NCBI GenBank assembly: GCA_947487955.1
Contig: CANKYV010000008.1
Coordinates: 1 to 59,475 of the forward strand
Direction: 5' to 3'
DNA length: 59,475 nt
DNA from: Alphaproteobacteria bacterium
GTDB taxonomy: Bacteria; Pseudomonadota; Alphaproteobacteria; Paracaedibacterales; CAITNM01
Below are positions 26,103 through 36,282 of this stretch, piece after piece; within the stretch, counting starts at the first letter, position 1, and every line of letters begins with the position of its first letter. The translations under genes were made by a program, and so were the position numbers. A model generated the notes under the pieces. The model did no database searches, was not told the DNA's origin, and was given only the letters and a program-made list of their open reading frames with translations.

Positions 26103-29100
26103 TTACTCTTCACACCAAGTCATTAACTGGTGATATATGTGCGTGTTAATGGCTTTTTTTCCCAAACTAATTGTGGCGGGAATGCCTACAGAATCTTTAG
26201 AAATTTCAAGTATTACTTCACATGAACCAGAGGGAAGAGCCTGAATTTCATCGAGTAATCCTTTTATTGACTTGTTGTTTGTTATTTTTAAGCTTATTGA
26301 GGTAAAAGGTTGCAAATCATCTAGCTTATAAATTTTATTGGCAGTTAGGCGTAATTGTTCGTTATCTTTTTTTATGGCAGCTTCGATTGCCAATAAATTT
26401 CCTTCTTTAAGTAGCTCAAGTGATTGATTGTAGGTTTCGCTAAACAAGGTTACTTCATAAGTTCCTTCTTGGTCCGATAGGCTTAAAAATGCATATTTTT
26501 GACCTTTTTTACCGGTGCGAACAGTAATGCTAAGTAGCACGCCAGCTACCCGAATATGGCTTGCAGAAATATTTACAAACGCTGAGGAGGGTGTAAGTTG
26601 TAACTGCTCAAGTTGTTGTTTGTAAGCATTAAGAGGGTGGTCTGAAAGATAAAATCCTAGTGCTTCAAATTCCTTTTGTAATGACGTTAAACCATCCCAT
26701 TTTGGAACATCAGGAAGCTTGAACGTAACTTCATGCTCAACACTGTCTCCAAATAAACTGCGTTGGGCGCTTTTAGCAGCTTCGGCTTTTTTAGAAGCAA
26801 TGTAGCTAATATGTTCGATTGCTTCGAACAAGGCGCGTCGATTTTGTTCTAGGCAATCAAATGCTCCAGCACCGATCAGATTTTCTAATAAACGCTTGTT
26901 GAGATACTTTGCATCAACACGCTCAATAAAGTTAGTCATGCTGGTAAATGGTTGATTGCTGCGTACTTGCGCAATGGCATCAATAACTTGTTCACCAACA
27001 TTTTTAATAGCGCTTAATCCAAAACGTACAGCATCACCTTCTGCAGAAAAATGCGCAAATGAATGATTGATGTCTGGTGGTAGCAACGTTAGTTTCATGC
27101 GTAACATATCTTGCTTATAAGCATTAATTTTATCGGTATTGTGCATATCTGCAGTCATTGAGGCTGCAAAAAAAGCAATAGGATAGTTCGCTTTTAAATA
27201 AGCTGTTTGATAAGCTAAAAGCGCATAGGGTGCAGAGTGTGACTTGTTAAACCCGTAGCCTGCGAATTTTGCCATTTGATCAAATAGCTGAGATGTAATT
27301 GTAGACTTAACCCCTTTTTCTGTAGCGCCATTTACAAATTTTTCTCGCTGAGCGTCCATTTCAGCTTTAATTTTTTTACCCATGGCACGGCGTAGCATAT
27401 CGGCAGCACCGAGAGTGTATCCACCAACTACTTGCGCAATTTGCATGACTTGTTCTTGATAAACCATCACGCCATAGGTTGGTGCAAGAATAGGTTCAAG
27501 CTCTGGAATTAGGAATACAACAGGTTCTTGTCCATGTTTGCAAGCCAAATAGCGTGGAATATCGTCCATTGGGCCTGGTCTATAAAGAGCTACTAATGCA
27601 ATAAGATCTTCAAATCGGTCAGGACGTAGTTTGCGTAGTACATCACGCATACCCGCACTTTCAAGCTGAAATACGCCAACAACATTAACATTACACAGCA
27701 GTTCAAAAGTTTTAAGGTCATCCAGTGGAATTGATTGAATTGTAAAATTAGAAAGTGATTTGTTCCCAGACGTTCTTACAATTTCACAAGCATGTTCAAT
27801 AATGCTGAGAGTTTTAAGGCCTAAAAAGTCGAACTTTACCAACCCTGCTAACTCAACATATTTCATATTAAATTGCGTTGCTGGTAAGCTTGAACTTTCA
27901 TCTTTGAATAAAGGTACTAAAGTTGTAAGTGGTCGATCACCAATCACTACACCTGCAGCATGAGTTGAAGCGTGGCGATATAACCCTTCAAGCTTTTTGC
28001 CAATTTCAACCATTTTGGCGATGGCATCATCATCATCGCAAGCTTGACGAATTGCTGGTTCTATTTCTATTGCTTGTTCCAACGTTACAGGACTTGCGGG
28101 ATTGTTAGGTACTAGTTTACAAATGCGGTCAACAACTGGATAAGGAATTTGTAAAACGCGTCCGACATCGCGTAACACAGCGCGCGCTTGCAGCTTACCG
28201 AAGGTAATAATATGGGCTACTCGATCACTGCCATATTTTTGTTGAACATAATGCAAAACTTCATCTCTTCTATCTTGGCAAAAATCTATGTCAAAGTCGG
28301 GCATGGAAACACGTTCTGGATTTAAGAATCGCTCAAAAATTAGAGTGAATCGAATAGGATCCATATCAGTAATAGTGAGTGACCATGCCACTAAAGAGCC
28401 AGCTCCTGATCCACGACCAGGACCAACTGGAATTCCTTGAGATTTAGCCCATTTTATAAAATCAGCAACGATCAAAAAATATCCGCAAAACCCCATTTGT
28501 TTGATAATGCCAAGTTCGTAATTCAAGCGTTCTTGATATTGCTTCCGTAATTGTTCTTGATCATTATCTTCAAATCGCAGAAAAACTTCTTCTTGTAAGC
28601 GTTTTTCTAAACCCTCTTGTGCTTGAAAAAGTAATTCTTCTTCTTCATCGCGACCATTTTCACTATCAAAATGTGGTAAAATCGGGTCGTGTAGCGTTGG
28701 CATGAATCGGCAGCGCTTGGCTATATTGACAGTATTTTGAATTGCTTCAGGAAGATCCTTAAATAATTCCTTCATTTCAGTTGAACTTTTGAAGTAATGA
28801 TGTTGTGTGACGCGGCGGCGATCATCTTGAGCAACATAGGTGCTGCCTGCAATGCATAAGAGTGCATCGTGAGCTTCGAAATAACTAGGATCAGAGAAAT
28901 ATACGTTATTGGTGGCTACTAAGGGTAAGCTGTGCTCATAAGCTTTTTCAATAAAAACGTTTTCTAATTCTTGTTCTGCTGATGTGCCATGACGTTGGAT
29001 TTCCACGTAAAGACTATCAGGAAAGTACATTTTCAGTTGTTTTAAAAAATTTTCAGCTTCATTTTCTGTTTCGTGCTCTTTTGAGTTATTTGTATTTATC

Positions 29101-29528
29101 TGCTCTTTTGCTAAGAGCTGACCCCAAACTCCTTCAATTCCTCCGGTTAAAGCTATTAGCCCTTTGGTTCGATTTTTTAAATATTCAAAAGGAATGCAAA
29201 GATTTTCTTGTTTTGATGTAGTGCCAAGATATAAAAAGCTCACGATATCTAATAAATTAGTATATCCTTCTGCTGATGCTACTAGTAATATTAGAGGCCC
29301 AGTTATATCCGCAAATTTAATATTAAGTTCGCAACCAATAATTGGTTGTATTCCGGAATTAGCGCATAACATCGCAATTTCGAGTGCGCCAAAAAGATTA
29401 TTTGTATCGGTGATAGCAACAGCTGGTTGACTAAATTGCTGACAGAGTTTTGGAAGAGATGGAACTTTAATGGCTCCTTCTGCTAGAGAATAAGCGCTGT
29501 GAACACGAAGGTGAATAAACTCAGCCAT
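26103..29528 (-). CDS. dnaE: DNA polymerase III alpha subunit
   Basis: Catalytic subunit of the replicative polymerase, 1141 residues, the normal DnaE length. The N-terminal PHP domain starts with FIHLRVHSAYSLAEGAI. The polymerase core contains the catalytic MPDFDIDF at about 405-411, GPGRGSGAGSLVAW upstream of it, and the fingers segment YRPGPMDDIPRY. Toward the C-terminus come the helix-hairpin-helix region (GAGAFDCLEQNRRALFEA) and an OB-fold (HIRVAGVLLSITVRTGKKG). It works in the cytosol with the clamp and clamp loader encoded elsewhere. It stands alone in a leftward orientation, with short gaps on both sides. Confidence 0.97.
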   Translation of the reverse strand: MAEFIHLRVHSAYSLAEGAIKVPSLPKLCQQFSQPAVAITDTNNLFGALEIAMLCANSGIQPIIGCELNIKFADITGPLILLVASAEGYTNLLDIVSFLYLGTTSKQENLCIPFEYLKNRTKGLIALTGGIEGVWGQLLAKEQINTNNSKEHETENEAENFLKQLKMYFPDSLYVEIQRHGTSAEQELENVFIEKAYEHSLPLVATNNVYFSDPSYFEAHDALLCIAGSTYVAQDDRRRVTQHHYFKSSTEMKELFKDLPEAIQNTVNIAKRCRFMPTLHDPILPHFDSENGRDEEEELLFQAQEGLEKRLQEEVFLRFEDNDQEQLRKQYQERLNYELGIIKQMGFCGYFLIVADFIKWAKSQGIPVGPGRGSGAGSLVAWSLTITDMDPIRFTLIFERFLNPERVSMPDFDIDFCQDRRDEVLHYVQQKYGSDRVAHIITFGKLQARAVLRDVGRVLQIPYPVVDRICKLVPNNPASPVTLEQAIEIEPAIRQACDDDDAIAKMVEIGKKLEGLYRHASTHAAGVVIGDRPLTTLVPLFKDESSSLPATQFNMKYVELAGLVKFDFLGLKTLSIIEHACEIVRTSGNKSLSNFTIQSIPLDDLKTFELLCNVNVVGVFQLESAGMRDVLRKLRPDRFEDLIALVALYRPGPMDDIPRYLACKHGQEPVVFLIPELEPILAPTYGVMVYQEQVMQIAQVVGGYTLGAADMLRRAMGKKIKAEMDAQREKFVNGATEKGVKSTITSQLFDQMAKFAGYGFNKSHSAPYALLAYQTAYLKANYPIAFFAASMTADMHNTDKINAYKQDMLRMKLTLLPPDINHSFAHFSAEGDAVRFGLSAIKNVGEQVIDAIAQVRSNQPFTSMTNFIERVDAKYLNKRLLENLIGAGAFDCLEQNRRALFEAIEHISYIASKKAEAAKSAQRSLFGDSVEHEVTFKLPDVPKWDGLTSLQKEFEALGFYLSDHPLNAYKQQLEQLQLTPSSAFVNISASHIRVAGVLLSITVRTGKKGQKYAFLSLSDQEGTYEVTLFSETYNQSLELLKEGNLLAIEAAIKKDNEQLRLTANKIYKLDDLQPFTSISLKITNNKSIKGLLDEIQALPSGSCEVILEISKDSVGIPATISLGKKAINTHIYHQLMTWCEE

Positions 29529-29611
29529 GAAATACTAATAAAAAACAGTATCCATAATGTGCCGAACTCAAACATTGTTTTCAAGGGTTTGTAATTTTGA
29601 AAACAAAAATT

Positions 29612-30064
29612 TTAGCGTTTATCTCTAGAAGATACCTCGTGCCAAAAACGTTCCAGCTTCTGTAGAGAGCTTCCAAGCATTGCTAAGGTTTCTTTTCCTT
29701 CTTTTTTATTTAAGCCTTCCGCGTGGTTTTGAAAAATTCGATCAAATTTCTTGTATAGTTCTAGGCCTTTAGGAGACAATTTTACATGACAAGAACGACG
29801 ATCGTGTGGAGTTGGAATTTGCAAGATGTATTCGTTTTGTACCATTTTACGTAAATTGTAAGACACGTTTGAACCAAGATAATACCCTCGATTTGTTAGT
29901 TCACCGATGGTTAATTGATTGGTTCCAATATTACATAAGACGACTGTTTGTACGTTATTTATATCAAATATACCTAAGTGATCTAATTCTGCTTTTATCA
30001 CATCTAGAAAAAGGCGGTGTAGCCTTTCTAAAGACTGGACTGAGTTAAAATATTCTTCTTTCAT
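29612..30064 (-). CDS. MarR-family winged-helix regulator, LdtR-like
   Basis: A 150-residue DNA-binding protein with a MarR-type winged helix: LTIGELTNRGYYLGSNVSYNLRKMVQNEYI, then the wing with TPHDRRSCHVKLSPKG. The GYYLGSNVSYNL segment is typical of the alphaproteobacterial group that includes LdtR of Liberibacter, a regulator of cell-wall transpeptidase and stress genes; this closer assignment comes from memory of the motif. It is divergent from the TauE-potFGHI block across about 200 AT-rich bases, so control of that block or of itself is possible but not shown. Confidence 0.82.
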   Translation of the reverse strand: MKEEYFNSVQSLERLHRLFLDVIKAELDHLGIFDINNVQTVVLCNIGTNQLTIGELTNRGYYLGSNVSYNLRKMVQNEYILQIPTPHDRRSCHVKLSPKGLELYKKFDRIFQNHAEGLNKKEGKETLAMLGSSLQKLERFWHEVSSRDKR

Positions 30065-30265
30065 AGTACTACATGCACTTATCGATATTGATTAGAATAT
30101 ACAATTAAATAGTTAAAATTAAATTAATATATTGTAAAAAAAATAACAAAATATTTAATCAATGCTTTATTTCTATATTTTTCTTTATTTTAATTAATAA
30201 AATATTTAAGAGCTTAAGAACTGTGCAATTATCTGTGTTAGCGCTATCCTGACAAGCTCAAAAAA

Positions 30266-31366
30266 ATGCGCTATCATGGAAGGATGGAGCTTGTATACTT
30301 ACCGATGGCGGATATTTACCTATCTTTGCCTTTGCTTTTAGCAATTGGCTTAGGGGGAGGTATTGTTTCGTCTATGCTCGGAATTGGTGGAGGGATTCTT
30401 ATAACTCCTAGCTTAATGAGTATAGGTATACCTTCTGTTGTTGCAATTTCAACTCAATTGAATAATTCCGTTGGAACTAATTTCAGCGGATTTTTAGCGT
30501 ATCAGCAAGAGCGTGATGTCGATATTAGTTTAGCTTGGTACTTGTTTATGGGGGGGCTTGCAGGTGCATTAGCTGAGAAATTTGCTCTTACTCAGGTTGA
30601 AAGTAAAGCTGCTAGTTACGCCGTTCTAAAAATTATAGTGTTTTTAGTGGTAGTTATTAGCAGCATTGTTACCTTTATACAGTCACAACGTCCAATTCAA
30701 GCAAGGATTGAAAAAGGCGCTATGATGCGTCGTTGGATGATTTATTTTCCTTGGCATAAAATTTTTCTTAGGTCTCGAGTGGAGATGAGTATTTTAGTGC
30801 CAATTGGTGTGGGTTTTTTCACAGGTACTGTTACTACCAGTTTGGGAGGAGGAAATAGTCTTCTAATGGCTCCCATTATTATGTATTTGTTGGGGCGTAG
30901 TTCTCCTGTAGTATCTGGCACATCACTGCTAGCAGGATTTGGTATCAATATAGTCGTAACTTTTATTACAAGTATTGGCAGGGCTCCGGTTGATTTTGTA
31001 TTGTTGCCGATTCTTGTTATCAGTAGTGTGGTGGGTTCAGTAGTTGGTGCGCGATTAGCTTATAAATTTAATCCGAAAATTCTAAAAGTATTTGGTGGTT
31101 TTGTTTTAATGATTATAGCATCAAAGATGTACATTGATTTGAAGGCGGCTAATTGGAAAACTACGTCTAATGGGCAAAATTTCTTTAATAAATTTCCATT
31201 GGTTTTAGAAAAAATCCAAGCTATGCCGGATCAAAATTGGATGTTGCCTGTTGCACAATATGCTCATGATTCTCCAATAGAATACACAATTATTACGCTT
31301 GTTTCTGTTACTATTTTTACCGGCATAGTGCAGTTTCTTATTAATCGTATTGTTTGGCGAAATTAG
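30266..31366 (+). CDS. TauE/SafE-family permease
   Basis: An inner-membrane protein of about 366 residues with two TauE halves: GGGIVSSMLGIGGGILITPSLMSIGIPSVVAIST in the first and GFFTGTVTTSLGGGNSLLMAPIIMYLLG in the second, each followed by further hydrophobic helices. The family exports sulfite and other small sulfur or organic anions, so the substrate cannot be named. Three in-frame ATGs are possible (30266, 30284, 30305). Alphaproteobacterial relatives begin with a YLP-type motif, which here follows the 30284 ATG, so the true start may be there. The stop codon abuts the potF start, which suggests an operon with the polyamine transporter. Confidence 0.85.
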   Translation: MRYHGRMELVYLPMADIYLSLPLLLAIGLGGGIVSSMLGIGGGILITPSLMSIGIPSVVAISTQLNNSVGTNFSGFLAYQQERDVDISLAWYLFMGGLAGALAEKFALTQVESKAASYAVLKIIVFLVVVISSIVTFIQSQRPIQARIEKGAMMRRWMIYFPWHKIFLRSRVEMSILVPIGVGFFTGTVTTSLGGGNSLLMAPIIMYLLGRSSPVVSGTSLLAGFGINIVVTFITSIGRAPVDFVLLPILVISSVVGSVVGARLAYKFNPKILKVFGGFVLMIIASKMYIDLKAANWKTTSNGQNFFNKFPLVLEKIQAMPDQNWMLPVAQYAHDSPIEYTIITLVSVTIFTGIVQFLINRIVWRN

Positions 31367-32497
31367 ATGTTTTCACGTTTTCTTTTTCGCTTATCACTTA
31401 TTGTATGCATTGTAAGCATTGGTATCTGGTATTATTTTCAGCCATCACCAGCACATCAAGAAGATCGCTATGTAAACGTGTATTGTTGGTATGGATTAAT
31501 TGATTCAGAAACAATTAAAGAATTTGAAAATGAAACAGGTATAACTGTTCGTTTAGATGCTTATGATAATAACGAGGTTTTAGAAGCAAAGCTTCTTGCG
31601 AGTAATAGTGGGTTCGATGTTGTATTTCCCACAACTACACCGTACGTAGCTTGGCAAATTCAAGCGGGAGTGTATCAAAAGCTTGATAAAAGTTTACTGC
31701 CAAATATTATAGAGCTTGATCCTATTATTGTGCGGTGGATGCGAGCCGTGGATAAAGATCTTACCTATTCTGTCCCTTATTTTTGGGGGACAGTTGGTAT
31801 AGTATACAATAAAGATATATTACAAAAAGTATTTCCCGAAGGTTTTTCAAAAAATCTAGATTTGTTATTTAATCCCACTAATCTTAAAAAGCTTGAAAAA
31901 TATGGTATTTCACTACTTGAAGAAGGTGTAGATGTTATCCCATTTGCTTTATTATATTTAGGTAAAAATCCTAATACTGCATCTTCACAAGATCTCGATT
32001 TTGCGGCAAAACACCTTATGAAAATGCGTCCCTATATCAAGAGGTTTACATCTTCAAGAGTGGTTAATGATATCGTTTTAGGGGATACAGCAATAGCTCT
32101 TGTTTGGTCTGGAGAAGCACAAGCAGCTATTCATGAGGCAAAGGAGCAAGGTAAAAATATTGAGTATTTTATTCCACCTGAAGGAGCAATTGCATGGATT
32201 GATGCTATAGCAATTCCGCGAGGAGCGCCGCATCCTAAAAATGCTCATGCTTTTATCAATTTCTTATTAAAACCACATATTGCTGCACGTATTTGTAAAA
32301 AAACAGCACATGGTGTGGCCGTTTTAAAAGCCAAAAAATACCTATCTGCTGATATTTTGGCTAATGAAGGAATTTATCCAGGACAGAATATATTAAAAAA
32401 ACTCTTTTTGAATACTCCTCCTAAAACATCAAAAGAACTACAATTTGAACGTGAACGTACTAGAGTGTGGGCTAAAATACGCCTTAATGATTACTAG
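31367..32497 (+). CDS. potF: Polyamine ABC transporter substrate-binding protein
   Basis: Periplasmic spermidine/putrescine binding protein of the PotD/PotF family, 376 residues. An N-terminal hydrophobic segment (residues 4-23) exports or anchors it. The mature start VNVYCWYGLIDSETIKEFENETG and the PYFWGTVGIVYN, VLGDTAIALVWSGEA and EGAIAWIDAIAIPRGA segments are family hallmarks. The start codon follows the TauE stop without a gap, and potG begins 11 bases after its end. The pot genes form a complete importer, probably for putrescine, a typical nutrient for host-associated bacteria. Confidence 0.9.
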   Translation: MFSRFLFRLSLIVCIVSIGIWYYFQPSPAHQEDRYVNVYCWYGLIDSETIKEFENETGITVRLDAYDNNEVLEAKLLASNSGFDVVFPTTTPYVAWQIQAGVYQKLDKSLLPNIIELDPIIVRWMRAVDKDLTYSVPYFWGTVGIVYNKDILQKVFPEGFSKNLDLLFNPTNLKKLEKYGISLLEEGVDVIPFALLYLGKNPNTASSQDLDFAAKHLMKMRPYIKRFTSSRVVNDIVLGDTAIALVWSGEAQAAIHEAKEQGKNIEYFIPPEGAIAWIDAIAIPRGAPHPKNAHAFINFLLKPHIAARICKKTAHGVAVLKAKKYLSADILANEGIYPGQNILKKLFLNTPPKTSKELQFERERTRVWAKIRLNDY

Positions 32498-32508
32498 GAA
32501 AGATAAAT

Positions 32509-33660
32509 ATGTCTATTATTGGGAAACGAGAACATTTGAAAAATTTGGAACCTTGGCAAGACTCAAGTGTTAAGCCTTATGTTTTGATTGAAAACGTTAA
32601 CAAAAATTTTGGTACGGCAGTAGCTGTTAAGAATCTTTCTCTTTCTATTTATCGAGGAGAACTTTTTGCACTGCTAGGGGCTTCTGGATGTGGAAAGTCA
32701 ACCTTATTGCGTATCCTTGCAGGGCTTGAAAAACCTTCAAGTGGGCGAATTGTTATTGATGATTTGGATATTACAGATCTGCCTCCTTATAAGCGCCCTG
32801 TTAGTATGATGTTTCAATCATATGCTCTATTCCCACATATGACAGTACAAGACAATATCAGTTTTGGTCTAAAGCAAGAAAAGCTTTCAAAAAACCAGAT
32901 TAACGAACGAGTTGATGAGGTGCTTGATTTGGTGCAATTGCGAAACTATCGCGATAGAAAACCAGATCGACTTTCAGGTGGGCAACAGCAGCGCGTTGCT
33001 TTGGCACGTAGCCTTGCTAAAAGGCCTAAATTACTTCTACTCGATGAACCTTTGGGAGCGTTAGATAAAAAATTGCGTGAAAAAACGCAGTTTGAATTGG
33101 TGAATATTCAAGAGAGAGTAGGAATTACCTTCGTTGTTGTAACTCATGATCAAGAAGAGGCAATGACGATGTCTAGTCGTATTGGCATTATGGATGAGGG
33201 ACAAATTAGACAGATTGGAAAACCTCATGAGATTTATGAGTTTCCTCATTCGCGTTTTGTTGCTGAGTTTATAGGATCAATGAATATGTTTGAAGGGGTT
33301 GTTGTTGAAGATGAGCCAGATCATGTATTGATTGAATCAGCTGAAGCTGGATGCGAGCTTTACGTGACTCATGCTGCATCTATGCCTGTTGGAGCGAATG
33401 TTACCGTAGCGTTACGTCCTGAAAAAGTAATGATTTCAACTAATCCTAATCCCAATTTGGGGCGTAATTGTACCAAGGGTATTGTACGTGAAATTGCTTA
33501 TTTAGGAGACATTAGTATTTACCATGTTCAGCTTGAGTCAGGAAAAATTATTCAAGCATCCTTACCAAATTTACTTCGTTTGTCAGAACGAGATGTAAAG
33601 TGGGACGATGAAGTTTATTTATTTTGGCGTCCAGAAAATGGAGTAGTATTAAGCGTATGA
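32509..33660 (+). CDS. potG: Polyamine ABC transporter ATP-binding protein
   Basis: Cytosolic ATPase of the polyamine importer, 383 residues. Walker [10 protein letters not shown], signature [15 protein letters not shown], Walker [13 protein letters not shown] and the H-loop [12 protein letters not shown] are all intact. The C-terminal regulatory TOBE-like part (about 285-380) includes [11 protein letters not shown]. The N-terminal 25-residue lead before [11 protein letters not shown] matches the PotG rather than the PotA form. It overlaps potH by four bases (ATGA). Confidence 0.93.
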   Translation: MSIIGKREHLKNLEPWQDSSVKPYVLIENVNKNFGTAVAVKNLSLSIYRGELFALLGASGCGKSTLLRILAGLEKPSSGRIVIDDLDITDLPPYKRPVSMMFQSYALFPHMTVQDNISFGLKQEKLSKNQINERVDEVLDLVQLRNYRDRKPDRLSGGQQQRVALARSLAKRPKLLLLDEPLGALDKKLREKTQFELVNIQERVGITFVVVTHDQEEAMTMSSRIGIMDEGQIRQIGKPHEIYEFPHSRFVAEFIGSMNMFEGVVVEDEPDHVLIESAEAGCELYVTHAASMPVGANVTVALRPEKVMISTNPNPNLGRNCTKGIVREIAYLGDISIYHVQLESGKIIQASLPNLLRLSERDVKWDDEVYLFWRPENGVVLSV

Positions 33661-34607
33661 TTTTAGGAATAGTGAATCATTTTTTAAATTTTTTATGGAG
33701 TGAGTTTCGCTATATAGCAAAGCAACTACGCGAAAAATGGTTTGTTATTTTCACACCATACGTGTGGCTTTCTTTATTTTTTCTATGCCCTTTTTTGATT
33801 ATTTTTAAAATTAGTTTTTCTGAGCTGCAAGTCAGCATGCCTCCTTTTCGTAATATTATTGAATGGACGCCAGACTTACTTTTAAAAATTCGTTTGCATT
33901 TTGAAAGCTATTGGATAGTTTTTACAGATAATTTTTATATTCATGCAGTTTTTAGCTCTTTGAAAATAGCGCTTTTCTCAACAGTTGGCTGTTTAATAAT
34001 TGGCTATATGATTGCCTATAGTATCTCTCGTGTAAAAATTTCATGGCGCATGCCACTACTACTGATGATTGCTTTGCCTTTTTGGACATCATTTCTTATT
34101 CGCGTTTATGCATGGATGGCAATGTTAAGCAGTAAGGGCCTTGTGAATAGCATTTTGTTAAAACTTCATATTATTAATAATCCCTTACAATTGCTTGATA
34201 ATGATGCGGCTGTTTGTTTAGGAATTATCTACTGCTATTTACCCTTTATGGTTTTTCCTATTTATGCATCTTTAATAAAAATCAACGATGATTTTATAGA
34301 AGCAGCGCATGATTTGGGATGTACACCATGGCGTGCCTTTTGGTCCGTTACAGTGCCCTTATCTAAACAAGGAATTATTGCAGGCATTATTTTGGTATTT
34401 TTGCCATCGATTGGAGAATTTGTAATTCCTGAAATTCTTGGTGGGCCAGAGACTGTAACAATTGGACGGGTACTATGGTGGGAATTTTTTAATAATCGAA
34501 ACTGGCCTTTAGCAAGTGCTGTGGCAGTTCTCATGATATTACTATTTGTGGTGCCAATTATGATTTTAAGAAATCGTCAGCTAGATGCTACAGAAAAGGC
34601 TGCATAA
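33657..34607 (+). CDS. potH: Polyamine ABC transporter permease
   Basis: First membrane subunit of the polyamine importer, 316 residues with six main hydrophobic helices. The EAA loop is visible in FIEAAHDLGCTPWRAFWSVTVPLSK, and the VFLPSIGEFVIPEILGGPET and VLWWEFFNNRNWPLASA segments match PotH. The frame is open further upstream inside potG, but the ATG at 33657, overlapping the potG stop as ATGA, is the normal coupled start. The partner permease follows two bases after its stop. Confidence 0.92.
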   Translation: MILGIVNHFLNFLWSEFRYIAKQLREKWFVIFTPYVWLSLFFLCPFLIIFKISFSELQVSMPPFRNIIEWTPDLLLKIRLHFESYWIVFTDNFYIHAVFSSLKIALFSTVGCLIIGYMIAYSISRVKISWRMPLLLMIALPFWTSFLIRVYAWMAMLSSKGLVNSILLKLHIINNPLQLLDNDAAVCLGIIYCYLPFMVFPIYASLIKINDDFIEAAHDLGCTPWRAFWSVTVPLSKQGIIAGIILVFLPSIGEFVIPEILGGPETVTIGRVLWWEFFNNRNWPLASAVAVLMILLFVVPIMILRNRQLDATEKAA

Positions 34608-34609
34608 GT

Positions 34610-35419
34610 ATGATTCGTTTTTCTAAGTTTAATTTAGGTGCACTTATTTTTGGATATGGATTTTTATATGTTCCTATCCTGTACCTTATGGTCTACTCAT
34701 TTAACGATTCTAGAATTATTGGGGCATGGACAGGATTTTCAACGCACTGGTATAAAAAATTATTTGAAGACGATGCTCTGATTCGTGCTGTATTAAACAG
34801 TTTTGAGATAGCCTCAATTGTGGCAACTTTAGCTGTTGCGCTTGGTACAATGGCAGCTATTTCCATGGTTCGCTTTAAGCGCTTCCGAGGCAAAACATTA
34901 TTTAGTGGTTTAATTTCAGCGCCATTGGTTATGCCAGAAGTTATTACGGGTCTTGCCTTATTATTAATGTTTGTAACGTTAGAACGTGCTATTGGATGGC
35001 CATCTGAACGAGGAATGCTAACCATCATTATTGCACATATTACGCTTACAATGTCTTATGTCTATTTAGTTGTGCAAGCGCGTTTGATTGATTTTGATAA
35101 ATCATTAGAAGAAGCAGCAATGGACCTTGGTGCTAAGCCATCAACTGTTTTTTTTAAAATTACACTACCGCTGATTTTTCCATCATTACTTGCAGGCTGG
35201 CTATTAGCCTTCGCTTTATCATTAGATGATGTGGTTATTGCTAGCTTTTTAGCTGGTCCTGGGTCGACAACCTTACCAATACTTGTATTTTCAAGTGTTC
35301 GAACAGGCGTTACGCCAGAGCTTAATGCCTTGGCTACAATTATCGTTGGTATTGTAAGTGTGGGTATTCTTATCAGTGGTCTTATTATGCACCGCCGGGC
35401 GTTTAGAAAAATGCATTAA
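34610..35419 (+). CDS. potI: Polyamine ABC transporter permease
   Basis: Second membrane subunit of the polyamine importer, 269 residues with six hydrophobic helices. It carries the EAA loop in SLEEAAMDLGAKPSTVFFKITLPL, and motifs SAPLVMPEVITGLALLLMFV, IGWPSERGMLTI and LSLDDVVIASFLAGPGSTTLP that match PotI. It is the last gene of the block. No clear hairpin follows in the 70 bases before the next gene. Confidence 0.92.
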   Translation: MIRFSKFNLGALIFGYGFLYVPILYLMVYSFNDSRIIGAWTGFSTHWYKKLFEDDALIRAVLNSFEIASIVATLAVALGTMAAISMVRFKRFRGKTLFSGLISAPLVMPEVITGLALLLMFVTLERAIGWPSERGMLTIIIAHITLTMSYVYLVVQARLIDFDKSLEEAAMDLGAKPSTVFFKITLPLIFPSLLAGWLLAFALSLDDVVIASFLAGPGSTTLPILVFSSVRTGVTPELNALATIIVGIVSVGILISGLIMHRRAFRKMH

Positions 35420-35492
35420 ATGTGACATTTTTTCTTTCTTTGATTGTCTTGTTGGTATAATATAATTTCTTTAATTTGCCTTCTTCTCGAAA

Positions 35493-36200
35493 ATGAATCG
35501 TTTCTTTATAAAATTATTAGTATTGGGTGTGTTATTCCAAAAATCTTTTTGTAGTACATGTGAGTTGGACGAACAAAAAGAATTTAGAATTTTTGTCCAA
35601 AAATGGGAAGCTGATCAAGTTACTCAAGAGGATTCTAATCAAGTCTTAAAAAGGTCTGTTTTTTTTGGATATGAAAGTACAGTGGAATCATTACTGTGCA
35701 TTCCGGAAACACTGAAAGGTCCTAATTTAGTAGGTATTCGGGAGGCTGTAAAACTTGCGTCTTGCCCAAAAATACTTGCTCTATTAATGATGGCGCCAGC
35801 ATCTGATAACTCAAATTCTGCAGATGTTTTGTTAAGCAGAATTGCAGAAGAAGCTGGGGAAATAAAAAGGGCAAGTATATTATTTAGTCTTCCAGTAAAA
35901 TTAAAACCAAGTCGAGGCTGCGTGTTAAGCACGCTTAATAAAGCTATTGATCTAAGTTGGGTAGGAATGGTTGAGCTTTTAAGTAAGCAAAAAGGCTATT
36001 TTGAAATTCAAAATATTATTGAGAAACTGGAGAATATTGCAACTAACCAATCTATCTCAGGAGCGGTAGCGTTTCCATTAATTCAACAATTTGCGCATAA
36101 AGGGCTTAATAGGGATATTATAAACCGTTTGTGCACAGTAGCTAGTGAATATATGGAAACGAAAGCATGGTGCTGTTTTTTCTTGTGTATTTGCCGATAA
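35493..36200 (+). CDS. Secreted protein of unknown function, possibly ankyrin-like
   Basis: A 235-residue protein with a signal peptide (MNRFFIKLLVLGVLFQKSFC). The mature part is helical, and two segments have a loose ankyrin-like look: VLKRSVFFGYESTVESLL and LNKAIDLSWVGMVELLSKQKG. The spacing and the usual ankyrin consensus are too weak for a firm call. The last 12 residues are odd (WCCFFLCICR, next to a run of six T). A shifted frame reads AVFSCVFADKLKGK and ends ten bases later, so a frameshift close to the C-terminus is possible. It lies between potI and the convergent hslU. Confidence 0.55.
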   Translation: MNRFFIKLLVLGVLFQKSFCSTCELDEQKEFRIFVQKWEADQVTQEDSNQVLKRSVFFGYESTVESLLCIPETLKGPNLVGIREAVKLASCPKILALLMMAPASDNSNSADVLLSRIAEEAGEIKRASILFSLPVKLKPSRGCVLSTLNKAIDLSWVGMVELLSKQKGYFEIQNIIEKLENIATNQSISGAVAFPLIQQFAHKGLNRDIINRLCTVASEYMETKAWCCFFLCICR

Positions 36201-36282
36201 ACTTAAAGGTAAGTAAAAAAGGTGTGGAATGTGCCTTTCAAAAAGCACGTACACAAAATATAAAAAACATGTTATCTGAATA

